NCBI GenBank assembly: GCA_034440615.1
Contig: JAOTOM010002700.1
Coordinates: forward strand, 50,658 to 114,657
From: Ashinkailepas kermadecensis
Lineage: Eukaryota > Arthropoda > Thecostraca > Neolepadidae
Length of the DNA: 64,000 bases
Direction: 5' to 3'
Shown here piece after piece: positions 21,290 to 32,809 of the stretch. The notes below the pieces were generated by a model. It searched no databases, was not told the origin of the DNA, and was given only the letters and a program-made list of their open reading frames with translations. The position numbers were made by a program, and so were the translations under genes. Position 1 is the first letter of the stretch; every line of letters starts with the position of its first letter.

Positions 21290-22369
21290 AGGCCTTTTGA
21301 CAAAGCCCTATTTTGAAGCTTCTCATTTTTAGCTGATCAATGCCCAGTCAATTGTTTATCAGATGACGTAATTCTTCTCTTAAAGCCGAATCCATGAGTC
21401 ACAGAGGTCAATTGTGAGAACATGACATGACGTCCAGGCAATGGTACTTTACGTGACTAGGAGCATAGACGATATGGATTTCATTTAAGAGCTACTCGGC
21501 CATAGATCACGATCATAATGTTGTCAAGCACGCCAAAGGTCAAATCGTTCACATGTTGGTTAGCGACCTGACCTCGATATAGTGCATTTGCGCGTATTGT
21601 AGAAATGGTCAACGTGTGTCTCACTTTAAATCCTTTTGTTGATAGATGACGATCATATCAGGTTTGAATTGCATAAGAGGTTACGGTGGTCACGTATGAA
21701 TCAGCGACCTCCCTTTAAATTCAATCTTAGATGGTGCGTTACAGAGGGAATTCGATACGGCAGCGTTTGGGAGTAATTTGTTCAGAGAAAACAACCAGGC
21801 CACCAACGTGTCATGGAAGGTCACATAGGCCACATCTGGATAATATGTTTTTAACCACATCACGGTTGACGGTAGCTTGTAGGATTTGGTCACGGTTTAG
21901 TGTTTTGGTGTCGCTGGGGCCTGTTGACGCGTGGGCCACGAGTTATCGTCCCTCTGTCGTCACAACTTTTTTGACGTTGTTTTAGATGTTGGTGGAAGTC
22001 GCCGCAGCGAAGCACGGTCCTGAACATAAATTGAACAGGAAACTGGCTTAGTTTTACGCGTCTGACGTCATCAGTAGCTTGTGCCCAGGTATGGTGATGC
22101 TGAAGCCGGTCGATATACAGAAGACACGAAATCTGCACTAGAAAAGTTTTAGCTACTTTTTTGCTGCTTGTCGGCAATCTTCGCCAAATATACACTACGT
22201 TTTACGACAGAAATGACTGTTCTGCCATCGAAATTTCAGACTTTGCGAGGATGAGGCTTCAGTATTGATGCTGGCCAATAGCGAGACACCCATACCGCCT
22301 GCGTGTGATCTATTGATCGTTACACGTTACCTGATGTGCTTTCGGCCTACGAGCATGTTTCTACGCGAT
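21290..22369. other. No gene recognised
   Basis: About 1.1 kb with only short open frames and no similarity to other parts of the window that I could see. Confidence 0.3.
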
Positions 22370-23850
22370 ACATCGCACATTTTAAGGATATATACTGTGA
22401 AGAAGCATATTGACTAGGAGTAGACAGACTTGGTGAGTTCATCAAGGGCGTTGCGACCCCTCATTGCTCATTACTCTGGATAATGTTCGAAGTTAGTTGA
22501 AACATTGAGACAAAATACAACACGACGGTTAACGTGAACATATATATATTTTTTGAAAAATACGTGGTGTGCCACGCCGCCGACAGTGACCCCTGTCGTG
22601 ACCCGTGTGGTAACCCCTGTCGTGACCCCTGTGGTGACCCCTGTCGTGAGCCGGACGGCGACCCCCGCCCGGGCCGTGACCCCGCCCGCGGCGCTCTCCG
22701 GGCGGCGGCCGGGTCCGCTGGACCTGTCGGACGTGTTGCGGCTGCCGGCCCCGCGGGACTGGCCGACCTGGCCGAGCTACAGGAGCTGCTGAAGAGCCCG
22801 ATGGACACGCCTCTTCGGTTCTAGTGACCTCTGGTGAGCTCTGGTGACCTTCGGTGACCTTCGGTGAACTTCAGTGACCTTCGGTGAACTTCGGTGACCT
22901 TCGGTGAACTTCGGTGACCTTCGGTGAACTTCGGTGACCTTCGGTGAACTTCGGTGACCTTCGGTGAACTTCGGTGACCTTCGGTGAACTTCGGTGACTT
23001 ATATTCATGCACACCAGATGGTTGCCGATCGTGTTGTCGACATCACCGTACATGGGCTCGCAGTGTATCCAGGGTCGATGACCTCGGGATTATTCCACCG
23101 TGGACCATGACCCCTGGTGCTCTCAGGTGACCAGCTGAAGTGCCTTGAAGACCTGGTATTGATACAGTGAGTGGCCTGAAGTGATGTCGGATAACGTGGG
23201 GGACAAGATCTGCTCTGGCGGCTGTCTGACGTGCTGACGTCATTTCTGTGATGTCAGGTGACTGTGGTACATGGGCAACTTCTCCATTCGCGGCTTCTGC
23301 ATGGGCGGCTTCTACATGGGCGGCTTCTACATGGTCGGCTCTACATGGACGGCTTTTGTATGTGCGGCTTCTACATGAACGGTAACTTAAGCCTGGTAAA
23401 CGGCGAACGGATGATCTTGACGGCCTAACACGATCCGTATGTTAATGCCGCGTGTGTAATCGAGGGGACTCCAATTCCCTCAGGTTTGGATGTGCCGGTC
23501 CGATGTCTGCCGAATGCGATCCGACGCGACCGAAGTTCGCGTACCAGTGACTCAAATATCTCCGTTGATTTGTGAACACCACCGAGCTGAGAGGGTGGCA
23601 TGTCTATTAAACAAGATATCAATCAGAATTATTGCGGGGTGGCTTCATAGACCATGATTGTGTTGCTAAGCATAGTTTGTTGCGTGAACCCTAGCCCCAC
23701 CACCCGATTCATGAATTGCAGTTCAACGGCAGAATTTCGACCGATAGTTTAATGTGCCGTCAATGCATCAACACGGTCCCAGCTGTAGCTCGTCCCCAGC
23801 CTTATCGGGTCAGGTGCCAACTGATCCTCCCGAGCCGGGTGGTTCGGGGA
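22370..23850 (-). mobile_element. Composite dispersed repeat D, copy 2 (inverted)
   Basis: This is the reverse complement of 5170-7045 with the same order of landmarks. The AT-rich tail is at 22380-22560, the 12-bp array at 22588-22655, the GC-rich coding-like block at 22655-22824, the 20-bp array at 22815-22996, TGACGT near 23240, the 15-bp array at 23265-23400 and the SINE-like body at 23690-23830. It lacks the tRNA head, and its right end abuts the Ty3/gypsy copy 2, suggesting that element interrupted it. Confidence 0.6.
22815..22998 (+). repeat. 20-bp minisatellite GGTGACCTTCGGTGAACTTC
   Basis: About nine almost identical copies. The equivalent block in copy 1 (6075-6150) has only four or so diverged copies, so this array has expanded in copy 2. 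The unit contains GGTGACCT and GGTGAACT, relatives of AGGTCA-type half-sites. Confidence 0.9.
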
Positions 23851-23878
23851 AGATCGGGACTCGGGCCGGCGCAGCGCG

Positions 23879-24931
23879 TTGGATGCCGGCAGCAGCGGAT
23901 GCCAGCCAGCATACATCGAAGACTGCTCACGATGCGGGCGCGACCACCGGTGGTCCGAGCGATGTCCTGCTCTGGACAGACAATGTCTACAATGCGGTGA
24001 GACGGGACACTTTGCCGCGAAATGCAGATCTCGTGTGTCACGGAGACCTGCAGCGTCCTCCATAACCCTCGCGTGTGTATCGGTCGTGCCGGCCCCCAGG
24101 GTAATCGTGGAGGTCACCTCCGAATCGGGAATGCAATGCGGACGCATTAACGCGCTCCCTGACACGGGAGCAGATGTCACTGACGCCGGGATAGATTTTG
24201 CGGCCCGTATTGGAGATGACAACCATAGCTTGAGGCCCCCAACTATGCACCCGACGGCCGTCGATGGGCGAACGGCGCGTTCTCTTGGCAGCCTCCCCGT
24301 ACGGATCCGTCTAGGCCCCGCTACCGTGACTGATGTTGTGCATATTATCAGAGGCGTCAAGGGATTGATCCTCTCTTGGCGCACGACGCGGGGTCTGCAT
24401 GTTATACCCGAGAATTACCCGCGACAGCTCAGCACTCAATCCACGGCCATGACCGCAATGGAGGCCGAGCAGGTAGAGTTGCCCATTTCTGAGAGGCCAT
24501 GCCCGTCTTTACGGTCGCCGTCCCCAGGGAGTCGTCGCTCCCAGTACAATGCAGTGCGCCACCATTGCGCAGCTAGTGCGGTATTGCTGGCAGCACGAGA
24601 AGCTGACTCGGTAGGGTCCGCACCACTGAATGAGTACCCTGACGTGCTCGATGGAGTTGTGCGGGCCATGCCAGGAGAAACTTTCAAAATTAAACTGAAG
24701 GAGGGCGCAATTCCGTTTGCTATCAGAGCACCACGTCGTATCCCACTTGCCTATCGAGAAAAGCTTCGAAGTGAACTCGACAAGTTGCAGCAGGAAAAAA
24801 TCATCGAACCAGTCGTTGAGCCGACTGAGTGGTGTGCACCGATTGTAGTGGCACCGAAGAAATGCGGTGGAATTCGTATCTGCTGCGACCTGTCGAAGCT
24901 GAATTCATCGGTCCTCCGGGAAAGGTATTAG
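23879..24931 (+). pseudogene. Gypsy copy 2 nucleocapsid, protease and RT N-terminus
   Basis: Two knuckles: CSRCGRDHRWSERC and CLQCGETGHFAAKC (classic CX2CX4HX4C). Then ALPDTGADVTDAG, the aspartic protease D-T-G-A active site. Then ILSWRTTRGL, and RT N-terminal blocks FAIRAPRRIPLAYREKLRSE, EWCAPIVVAPKKCGGIRIC and CDLSKLNSSVLRERY before a TAG. The stop sits inside RT, so no full RT would be made unless it is read through. Confidence 0.88.
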
Positions 24932-25534
24932 TCCAGTACGCCATCGGAATGTGTCGCATCAATCGCCGCATCAGAGGCTAGGTGGTTCAGTGTATTTGAC
25001 GCTGCAAAGGGGTATCATCAGTGCCCTCTGGAGGAGGCCAGCCGTCACTTGACAACATTCATAACGCCCTTCGGCCGGTATCGCTTCTGCCGAGCACCGT
25101 ACGGCATATCGTCTATATCCGAGCATTACAATCGCAGGATGGATGAATGCTTCAGTGGGATCGACGGTATCCAGCGACTGGTGGATGACGTCATCGTCTA
25201 CAGCAAGACAAAAGAGGACCACGTGCAAAGGGTCGAGCGGTTCTTAGACCGCTGCAGGGAACGACAAGTAACTCTGAATCCTGCCGAGGTTCAGCACATG
25301 CAGAAGTCAGTCAAGTTCGCCGGCTTCATCGTCTCTGAGTATGGCTACGTGCCGGATCATGACCTAACCAGCGCGATAGCGTCATTCCCAGCGCCACAGT
25401 CCCTTACGGATCTACGTCGTTTCTTCGGCCTAGTCAATCAAGTCGCCCCTTTCTCCGATGAGACGGCGGAGCTGCTAGAGCCGCTCCGCCACCTGTTGAG
25501 TACCAGGAGAACTTTTATGGGACGAGTGTCATGA
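24932..25534 (+). pseudogene. Gypsy copy 2 reverse transcriptase core
   Basis: Same frame as the preceding segment. Seen: FSVFDAAKGYHQCPL (first Asp), TTFITPFGRYRFCRAPYG, IQRLVDDVIVYSK (LVDD catalytic pair intact), QVTLNPAEVQHMQKSVKFAG and the connection start SLTDLRRFFGLVNQ. All RT blocks after the stop are intact. The frame ends at 25534 in a shift before RNase H. Confidence 0.88.
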
Positions 25535-25535
25535 C

Positions 25536-26200
25536 GTGGCGTTCCAAAAGGCACGCGCTGCTTTGTCGTCGGTGCGCACACTGGCATATTACGACCCGAA
25601 GCGCCCAACGTTGTTGTCGACAGACGCCAGTCGGCCCAAAGGGCTGGGCTTTCTGCTGCAGCAGAAACAGCCACATGGCACATGGCGTGTAGTACAAGCC
25701 GGCTCGCGATTCCTGTCGGACGCAGAGACTCGATACGCCACTATCGAGTTAGAGCTACTGGCGGTAGCATGGGCGTGCCGCAAATACCGCCTTTTCCTCG
25801 GTGGGTTGCAGCATCTTGATCTGCTTGTGGATCACCGTCCGCTCATTCCGATCCTGAATTCCAAAAACCTAGACGAGATAGAAAATCCCCGTCTACAGCG
25901 CTTACGAGAGAAGCTGATGGAATGGCACCTGACTGCAAGCTGGCGGCGGGGAAAGGATCACCTAGGCCCAGACGCGCTATCCAGTGCGCCAACACAAGAT
26001 CCTTCAAAGGAAGACGAGCTTGCCGAAGATGACGACGCCGTGTCGGTGTCCACAATAATCAGCAACGAGATCACAAGGTCAAAAACTGACATACGACTGG
26101 ACGAGGTTCGTCTGACGGCCGACAGAGACGGGAGGCACGTCTGCTATTGCAGACGGTGCTCGACGGCTTCCCGTCACAAAATTCGATCTCCCGGAAATTC
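25536..26200 (+). pseudogene. Gypsy copy 2 RNase H
   Basis: LLSTDASRPKGLGFLLQQK (Asp), RYATIELELLAVAWACRKYR (Glu), LDLLVDHRPLIPILNSKNLD (Asp) and GKDHLGPDALS (terminal His/Asp block). The domain removes the RNA strand during reverse transcription. It is complete by eye. The frame is lost near 26200 before the integrase. Confidence 0.85.
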
Positions 26201-26217
26201 TGCGCCCCTACTGGGCG

Positions 26218-27414
26218 GTGCGACCGTCTCACAGTCGACGACGGCTTTGGGGTTGCGGCTGCCGCCTCGTCATCCCCAGACCTCTCAGGTCCTCAGTTCT
26301 GCGTGAGCTGCACGCCGGTCACCAGGGCAAAGAGAAAACCAAGGGCCGGGCTCGTCAGATCGTATATTGGCCGGGAATAGACCTGGCCATCGAACACATC
26401 ACCAGGACCTGCCGGCCGTGCCAAAGAGATCTGCCGTCCCTCCAAAAGGAGACGTACCGCCGTCACGAGTCCGCCAGTCGTCCCTTCCAGCACTTATGTG
26501 CGGACTTAAGTCAGTACGCTGGGCAGTACTTCCTCGTCGCAGTGGACCCATACTCTGGCTGGCAGATGGTGCGGCTGCTTGGCACGAATGCCACTGCGGC
26601 CAGACTTGTGACAGAGTTACGGGGCATATTCTGCATCGCCGGAGTACCAGAGATTCTCTGGTCGGACGGTGGCCCACAATTCACTGCCCGATTGTTCCAG
26701 GAGTTCCTGTCACGATGGGCTGTGCAGCATCGTGTCTCTTCACCCCACTACCCGCAGTCAAACGGACGGGCGGAGGCTGCCGTGAAGCACACGGCAACGT
26801 TGATCAGACGATGCTGGGACGAGCGCTCCTCAGCCCTGGATCCGGACGCATGGGTGCGCGGTGTGCTGCAGCACCGTAATTCCCCGGGACCGGATGGCCG
26901 TTCCCCAGCACAAATCTTGTTCGGACACCCCGTACGGGACATGCTGCCGGCACACAGACGATGCTTCGCAGCGTGCTGGCAGCGCACCGCCGATGATGCT
27001 GAAGCTGCTGCCGCTACTCACCGGGACCGGGTGGAGGCCCATTACAACCAGCGCGCGCGCGACCTACCGGGGCTTCAGGTCGGCAGCCAGGTGGCGCTGC
27101 AAAATCCCTCGAATGGCAAATGGGATCGATGCGGTGTTGTGACCGAGGTAACGGGACACCGCCGATACTTCGTTCGTCTGCCAGTCGGAAGAGTATTAAC
27201 ACGAAACAGACGTCATCTACGTCAGCGATACGCCCACGCCACGCCGGACGAGGTCGAATCGGTGTCATCGCCGGCCGCGGTGCTACATCCGCCTCCGTCC
27301 CAGCCTGCGCCGCCGCCGGACGCCGCCGGGGGTGCGCCGCGGCGATCCGATCGCGTGCGCCGGCGTCCGCAGCGCCTCATAGAAGTGATGCGTTGTGCGC
27401 AACAGGACTGGTGA
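26218..27414 (+). pseudogene. Gypsy copy 2 integrase
   Basis: Zinc-binding LHAGHQGKEKTKG ... TCRPCQRDLP (HHCC). Core residues: CADLSQYAGQYFLVAVDPYS (Asp), ILWSDGGPQFTARLFQEF (Asp), and HYPQSNGRAEAAVKHTATLI (Glu 35 residues later). So the D,D-35-E triad is intact. C-terminal LQVGSQVALQNPSNGKWDRC, GVVTEVTGHRRYFVRL and RRHLR, then RRSDRVRRRPQRL, resemble the tail of K02A2.6-like elements. The 398-codon frame is whole. Confidence 0.88.
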
Positions 27415-27420
27415 TGGGGT

Positions 27421-27724
27421 GGAGCCGTAATGTGTGTGGGTACTTATGATACAAATGTCATTTACTTTTGTTCTGCTCGAATCTGCCGCTTAAGTATTTT
27501 GGTGCGGAAGTATGATCATTTGTTCAGTCGCTTAGGTACATCGCACAGTAAATGACAAATGATGGGGTGTGGTGGTTGAGTTGGCAACCAATAGATGTCG
27601 CTACGGTCGTACCTCAGCTGATCGCGGGAATGCAAATACAGTTCTGGTTCAGACGCCCTCGTGAGTGTACCGTGTCCTACAGCCGAGTCGGGTGGAACCG
27701 AACCAGTCTCACGTCTTGGGGGCC
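27421..27724. other. 3' flank of gypsy copy 2
   Basis: No gene or repeat recognised. This is where a 3' LTR should start, but no matching sequence was found at the left side of the element, so an LTR cannot be shown. Confidence 0.3.
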
Positions 27725-28893
27725 TGCTGCTCGGTGTTTTGATTTGATCTTTGCCCATTTTAAGGGGGCCTCTTGTCTCCTGGTGGACCCCCTTCTCTCA
27801 CAGGTGCCTCATCATCCAAATTGCAAGCACCCTTTCCTATCTCAGTTGCCTTGTCATCTCCTGGGGATCTTCTTACCCGTCTTGGAGCCTTCTCTCTCGC
27901 CTGGCAGCCATCTGGTCTTTCTCTCCTGTTTTAGTGTCCTCTTTGTCCATCATGGGCTCTCATTTCCAATCGTGTGTCGTCCTCTTTCGAATTAGGTGCC
28001 TCCTGTCGTGTTGCTGGATCATCCTTTTCTATCTTGGTGGTACCTTGCCCATTTTGGGGCATGCTTTTGCGTCTCCGAAGCCCCATGTCATATCCACTGA
28101 CTTTCTATTCCGTCTTAGGGCCTCCTCTTATTTTCTTGGGCCTCCCGTCCCATATTGGGGCCTCCTTTGCAATCATGGGGCCCTCCTTTGCAATCCTGGG
28201 GATCTCCGAGCCAATTGTTGACACTCTCTTGACTTCTGGGGCCTCCTATCCTCTCATAGGTGACTCAATTTTCAAAATAGGGACCTCCTCTTACGTCTTG
28301 GAGGACTTATCGCCTGTGTTTGGAACCTCATTTCCCTATTAGTAGGGCGCTTTTGCGTCATAGTCACGAATGTTCTCTCCTAGGGTCCTACTCTTCCAAA
28401 ATATGGGCCTCATCTGACTGGTCTCGGTGGCCTTCTCTCATTCCTGAGAATACCTTCTTACCCATTTTGCGGCTCCCTCTTGCGTCCGGAGAAATATCTC
28501 CTATCGTTCCTCACTTTCTATTGTAGGGGCCTGCTCTTCCATCTTGGTGCCTAGTTCTCGGAATTAGGAATATCCTGTCGCCCATCGGAACGCTCTTGTC
28601 TAACCCGGGTGGCTCCTTGTCCGTCTCGGTGGCATCCTTTTCATCCTGGGGGCCTCCTCCCGAACTCTGTCGTACGTATCTTATAGGGACCTGATTATAT
28701 TTATCGGGGGCCTCGTTATCAGTCATGGGGTCTCCTTGACAGCATGATCGTCTGTCACGTCGGCCTCCTTGCTCATTTTTTCCCTATGCATTTCCGGATA
28801 TGGGCCTCCTCAAGTTTCAAGGGGATCCCAGTCTCACGGCAGGGGCGACTGCCCCCCGCCCCATCTGCCCCCTCGGTGGCGACGCCTCTGCTT
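27725..28893 (-). repeat. Repeat E, copy 1: degenerate 21-bp array with hAT-like end
   Basis: The plus strand reads as decayed copies of CCTCCTTTGCAATCCTGGGG and variants with long stretches of similar words (GGGCCTCCT...). It is the reverse complement of the type of array at 39848-41930. Its right end (28845-28893) reads, on the minus strand, CAGAGGCGTCGCCACCGAGG, close to the ends at 39850 and 46520. A CAG(A/T)GGCGTCGCCAC terminus resembles hAT transposons, so the array may be the interior of a non-autonomous hAT-like element. Confidence 0.55.
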
Positions 28894-29714
28894 AGGTGTT
28901 TATTTGAAGGCACTGAAAGTATCAGGCTACTTTCGCAATTGATTTTGCTGTTATCACAGAAACACCAAAGGTGCAACCCCCCCCCCCCCCTGGTGACTGC
29001 CGGGTTACGTTTGCCAGATCAGGACCACTGGATCTTATTCTTCTTTTCAAGGCAAATCTCTGATGGGGGTCTTGCCATAGAGATGGTGGAGATGGTGCAG
29101 TCAAAATCGATATCGCCGGTCCTATCACCAGCCGTGAAGGGAGGTAATGACACTTCTGGTGAATGCCTTTGTATCGATCAGCCCGGCGGTCGGCTGTGCC
29201 AGCATTGAGCTCCGTGCTATTGTAAACGAACAGCACGCATTCCCGGCGAGGAGACATGTGTCACGGCGTATACAAGAACAAACCCTAATTTTGCTTTTTA
29301 TTGACATATTTCGCCGAGATGGTTCGAACAATGTGCATGTTGATGGGTTTGTCACCATTCGTCCGTCAGTTAAAAATTATTCCAGAACCCGAAAACACGG
29401 GACAAAGCACAGAACAGGGGAAAAGAAGATGACGTCATAGATATGTTTAATTGTGCTTTTTCAAATCAGCGTACTTGAATGCATCAACACCCAAATAACC
29501 AGTTTCGTACCATCGTTTTACGATTTCCGATACACGGTGAAGAGGTGCAGGTCCTCGACATACTCCAGTGATCTGCCGAACACTCGGCTGTAAAGGTCTC
29601 AATTCACCAGCTGACGGCCAGTGGTGTAGCCAGACGGACTCCACCGGCACAGCTGCAAGGGCAGCGAGCGTCACGGGCTTGTCAACGGACCGGACACCAA
29701 CTGATCCGACTACT
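28894..29714. other. No gene recognised; poly-C tract
   Basis: A run of about 15 C residues lies at 28977-28991. The rest has no recognisable coding sequence. Confidence 0.35.
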
Positions 29715-30335
29715 GATCACCAACCAAGGACCACGGACACGGACCGCGGACCACGGACCACGGACCACGGACCACGGACCACGGACAAGGGATCACGGAA
29801 CACGGACCACGGACCACGGACCACGGACCACGGACCACGGACCACGGACCACGGACCACGGACCACGGACCACGGACCACGGACCACGGACCACTGAACA
29901 CGGACCACGGAACATCAACCATGGGCCACGGACCAGGGACCGCGGACCACGGACCACGGACCAGGGGCCACGGACCACGGACCACGGACCACGGACCATG
30001 TACCACTGAACACGGACCACGGAACATCAACCATGGGCCACGCACCAGGGACCACGGACCACAGACCATGCACCACTGAATACGGACCACGGACCATCAA
30101 CCATGGGGCACGGAACCGAGACCATGGACCACGGTCCACGGACCCCGGCCCACGGACCCCGGTCCACGGACCCCGGTCCACGGATCTCGGTCCACCGACC
30201 CCGGTCCACGGACCCCGGTCCACGGACCAGGGACCACGGACCACGGACCCAGATCCACGGACCAGGGACCACGGACCACGGACCACGGGCCAAGGACCAT
30301 GGACCACGGGCCATGGACCATGGGACACGGAACAG
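29715..30335 (+). repeat. 7-bp satellite (GGACCAC)n
   Basis: About 620 bp of GGACCAC heptamers with variants (GGACACG, GGACCCC, GGGCCAC, GGACCAT). The centre, at 29750-29900, is nearly pure. From 30120 to 30230 a GGACCCCGGTCCAC variant dominates, which is partly self-complementary. Since 7 and 3 are coprime, a 21-bp frame cycle yields long open frames on both strands; they are not genes. Confidence 0.92.
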
Positions 30336-31297
30336 GGCGGGTCGCGGTAGAGAGTGTGCTGGAGATGCCGCGGCTTCTCTAGCAAGTCTGCAAAACAGAG
30401 AACACTGGTGTACGATTGCACAGATTTTCAGGCTTATAAGATTATTATGCGAGCAAGCGGTGATGAGGGGAAGTCATGTTCTGGGCTGGAAGCGGGAGGT
30501 CATGATGCTTCGCCTCCTAGCAGTTCGGTGTCGTTATGTGTGCTTGTGATTTGACTGAAGGCGTGCACGACGGATGCTCGGTGGAATTTTTCAGTTACCA
30601 AAAATTTGACGTGTGTGCAAGGGAACGTTCAGAGTTCACTGCGACACAAGGTCACACAAACTATGCTACCACAACTTCAGGGAGACTATTGGAGCTCTAA
30701 GACAGCTTCATAGTTTGCATCATCCTCTATCAACACGTCCGGACAAAATCAGGGGTATCAATTGGTGAAGCACGTCACTGGCGACATGGTAACATGGTAG
30801 CATGGTGATATGATGTGTGCGAATCCGCATCATTCAATTAAGACCATGTGTTATTGCAACGTACATGTTATATCAGGACCATGTCATGGACCATGTCAGG
30901 ACCATAATAGACCATGCCACGAGGGGCATCGCGAGAACATGCTTCAGATTATTCGGGGGACATTAATATTGATTTCCACGCCATTGAGACAACGTCACAT
31001 AAATAGAATATTACCTTACCCGAAGGCGATGTTACCAGATCCCACAAACAGGAAGCCGACCAGGAACATGTTCTTGGGCACAATGTACGGCACCTGTTGG
31101 CCATGAGCCAGTCATCCACATGTCCCCGGATCGAATCTCAGCCACGCTGTAAGTACAGAGCCGCCTCAATAATGCTCGAAAAAGACTGGCAATTGCTTTC
31201 GGCGTTATGCTGCTTGCCATGCATCACCCCCGGAAAGGGAACTCAACTAATGTTGGCATGCATAAGTGCGGAGATTTACTTATCTTTTCCATAGTAT
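30336..31297. other. No gene recognised
   Basis: Short open frames only. Around 30840-30920 GACCATGTCA-like words recur four times. No other structure. Confidence 0.3.
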
Positions 31298-32809
31298 TTA
31301 ACACGCACCCTAGAGGGCCTCTGAAAATTACGCGCACTGGAGGGGGGGGGTGCGGATTCCGCCCTCCTTCTAAGATCTAGGCTCCTATTAAAGCTGGAGT
31401 AACCAAATCCCAGGGATGATGGGTACGATAGTGACCTCTATTGTGCGTAAATTTCATGACCTTGTGTTAATAACTTCAAGGTCAAATGAGGCCGCATATG
31501 TCAACAAAATTTTGTTTTGCTGGGCTTGGCTTATCCAGGGCTCAAAAATAGCACCGTCCTGGCGATAACGTCGGCGACCAGGTGCAGACTCACCGGGCCG
31601 CAGTGGCGACCAAAGCCAAAATTTTGCTTTGATATGTCCGTCAACATTTGAACCATAAATGATAGAATTACTTTCATTTAGCAGCAATGATCCTTTTCCA
31701 AATCCAAAGTGTACTATGCGCGTACCGCTAATGCTACCAAATATCCCGTCCCTCTGACATACCATATTTATACTAGACGCTCCCGTCGGCACAGGACGGC
31801 GCTTTTCTGACATCCACAATGCTAAACCAATAGTATACCGTGGTCGCCAAAAGTGCCGACGGAATGCGGACCGGCCGACCAACGTGGTCGTCGCCTATAA
31901 ATCTAGTTGTAAATGAGGAATTGGAAATCAGGCAACTCTTGGTGGCTTGTTCTGTCGTTCGTTCGAAAATTGGTTGTTTAAGGTATTTGTACCTAATCGT
32001 GATGGTGAATTAATGTCTTGTTTTCGTGAATTGATTGCTTGACTGCCTTGATTCATATTGACATTGCCGAGGTATGTACCTAGTTAGATATTCAGGCGTA
32101 GACTCCATCCAACCATTCAAGATACTTACAGGGAACCAGTTTGCTCCTGGAGGTTAGAGGTCAAATTGGATCAGGATAATACAGAAAGGTATGTTGATGC
32201 TCCTACCTACTTAGGAACCCAGGCAGGAACCTACCTAGGTGCCAAGGTACCTTCCTAGGTACAAGGATATGATCTTGAGTAGCGGTGTCCAGAGTGCAAG
32301 CATTGGTAAGTTTGTTGTTTTACTTTGGATATGACATTGTAAGACAAAAAATATTATAAGAACACATTTAATAATGGGATTAAGATGATGTAGCATGTTG
32401 CCTACCTAACCATTTACATATTACCAGCACAAGTGCATGCATACTTTCCAGTTGGTAACGATGATAATATCAACATCTTGATAGTTGGTTGGGGCAGTAT
32501 ATAATGAAGAAGAATGTAATATGTCAAATAAATCCTAATCTAACATAACCTCTGCCACTAGGTGATTTTATGCTTTATCCCATGTGTTATGGCAGGCCTT
32601 TAATTCCAGTCTAGGCTTTTCTTTTTTGAAAGAAATATATCAGGGTCGAACACTTCCTTCAGAAAAAAGGAAAAATCAAATATTTCTGCAAAAAAAAACA
32701 AGAAAGCAAAACATAATTTCATTCCATTTTGAGCAGGAATGAATGGTTCCAATGTCTTAATCATGTTCAGAAATATGATCTCACAATATTGGCTATAATT
32801 GCACTTTAA

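Larger units (their letters stand above)
23850..27420 (+). mobile_element. Ty3/gypsy retrotransposon copy 2 (pol nearly complete)
   Basis: Domain order: CCHC knuckles, aspartic protease, RT, RNase H, integrase with HHCC, DDE and a C-terminal GPY-like tail. It is interrupted by one in-frame TAG (24929-24931) and frame changes near 25515-25536 and near 26200. Most of gag is missing at the left, and no LTR pair was identified on either side. Fewer disablements than in copy 1 suggest a younger insertion. The sequence differs clearly from copy 1, so it is a separate lineage. Confidence 0.88.

Noticed and set aside
27552..28342. Open frames of 120-156 codons on the plus strand
   Set aside because: They lie in the decayed 21-bp array (repeat E, copy 1) and show only repeat-derived composition.
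29568..30549. Several 95-168-codon open frames on both strands
   Set aside because: By-product of the (GGACCAC)n array; the same heptapeptide repeats in every frame.
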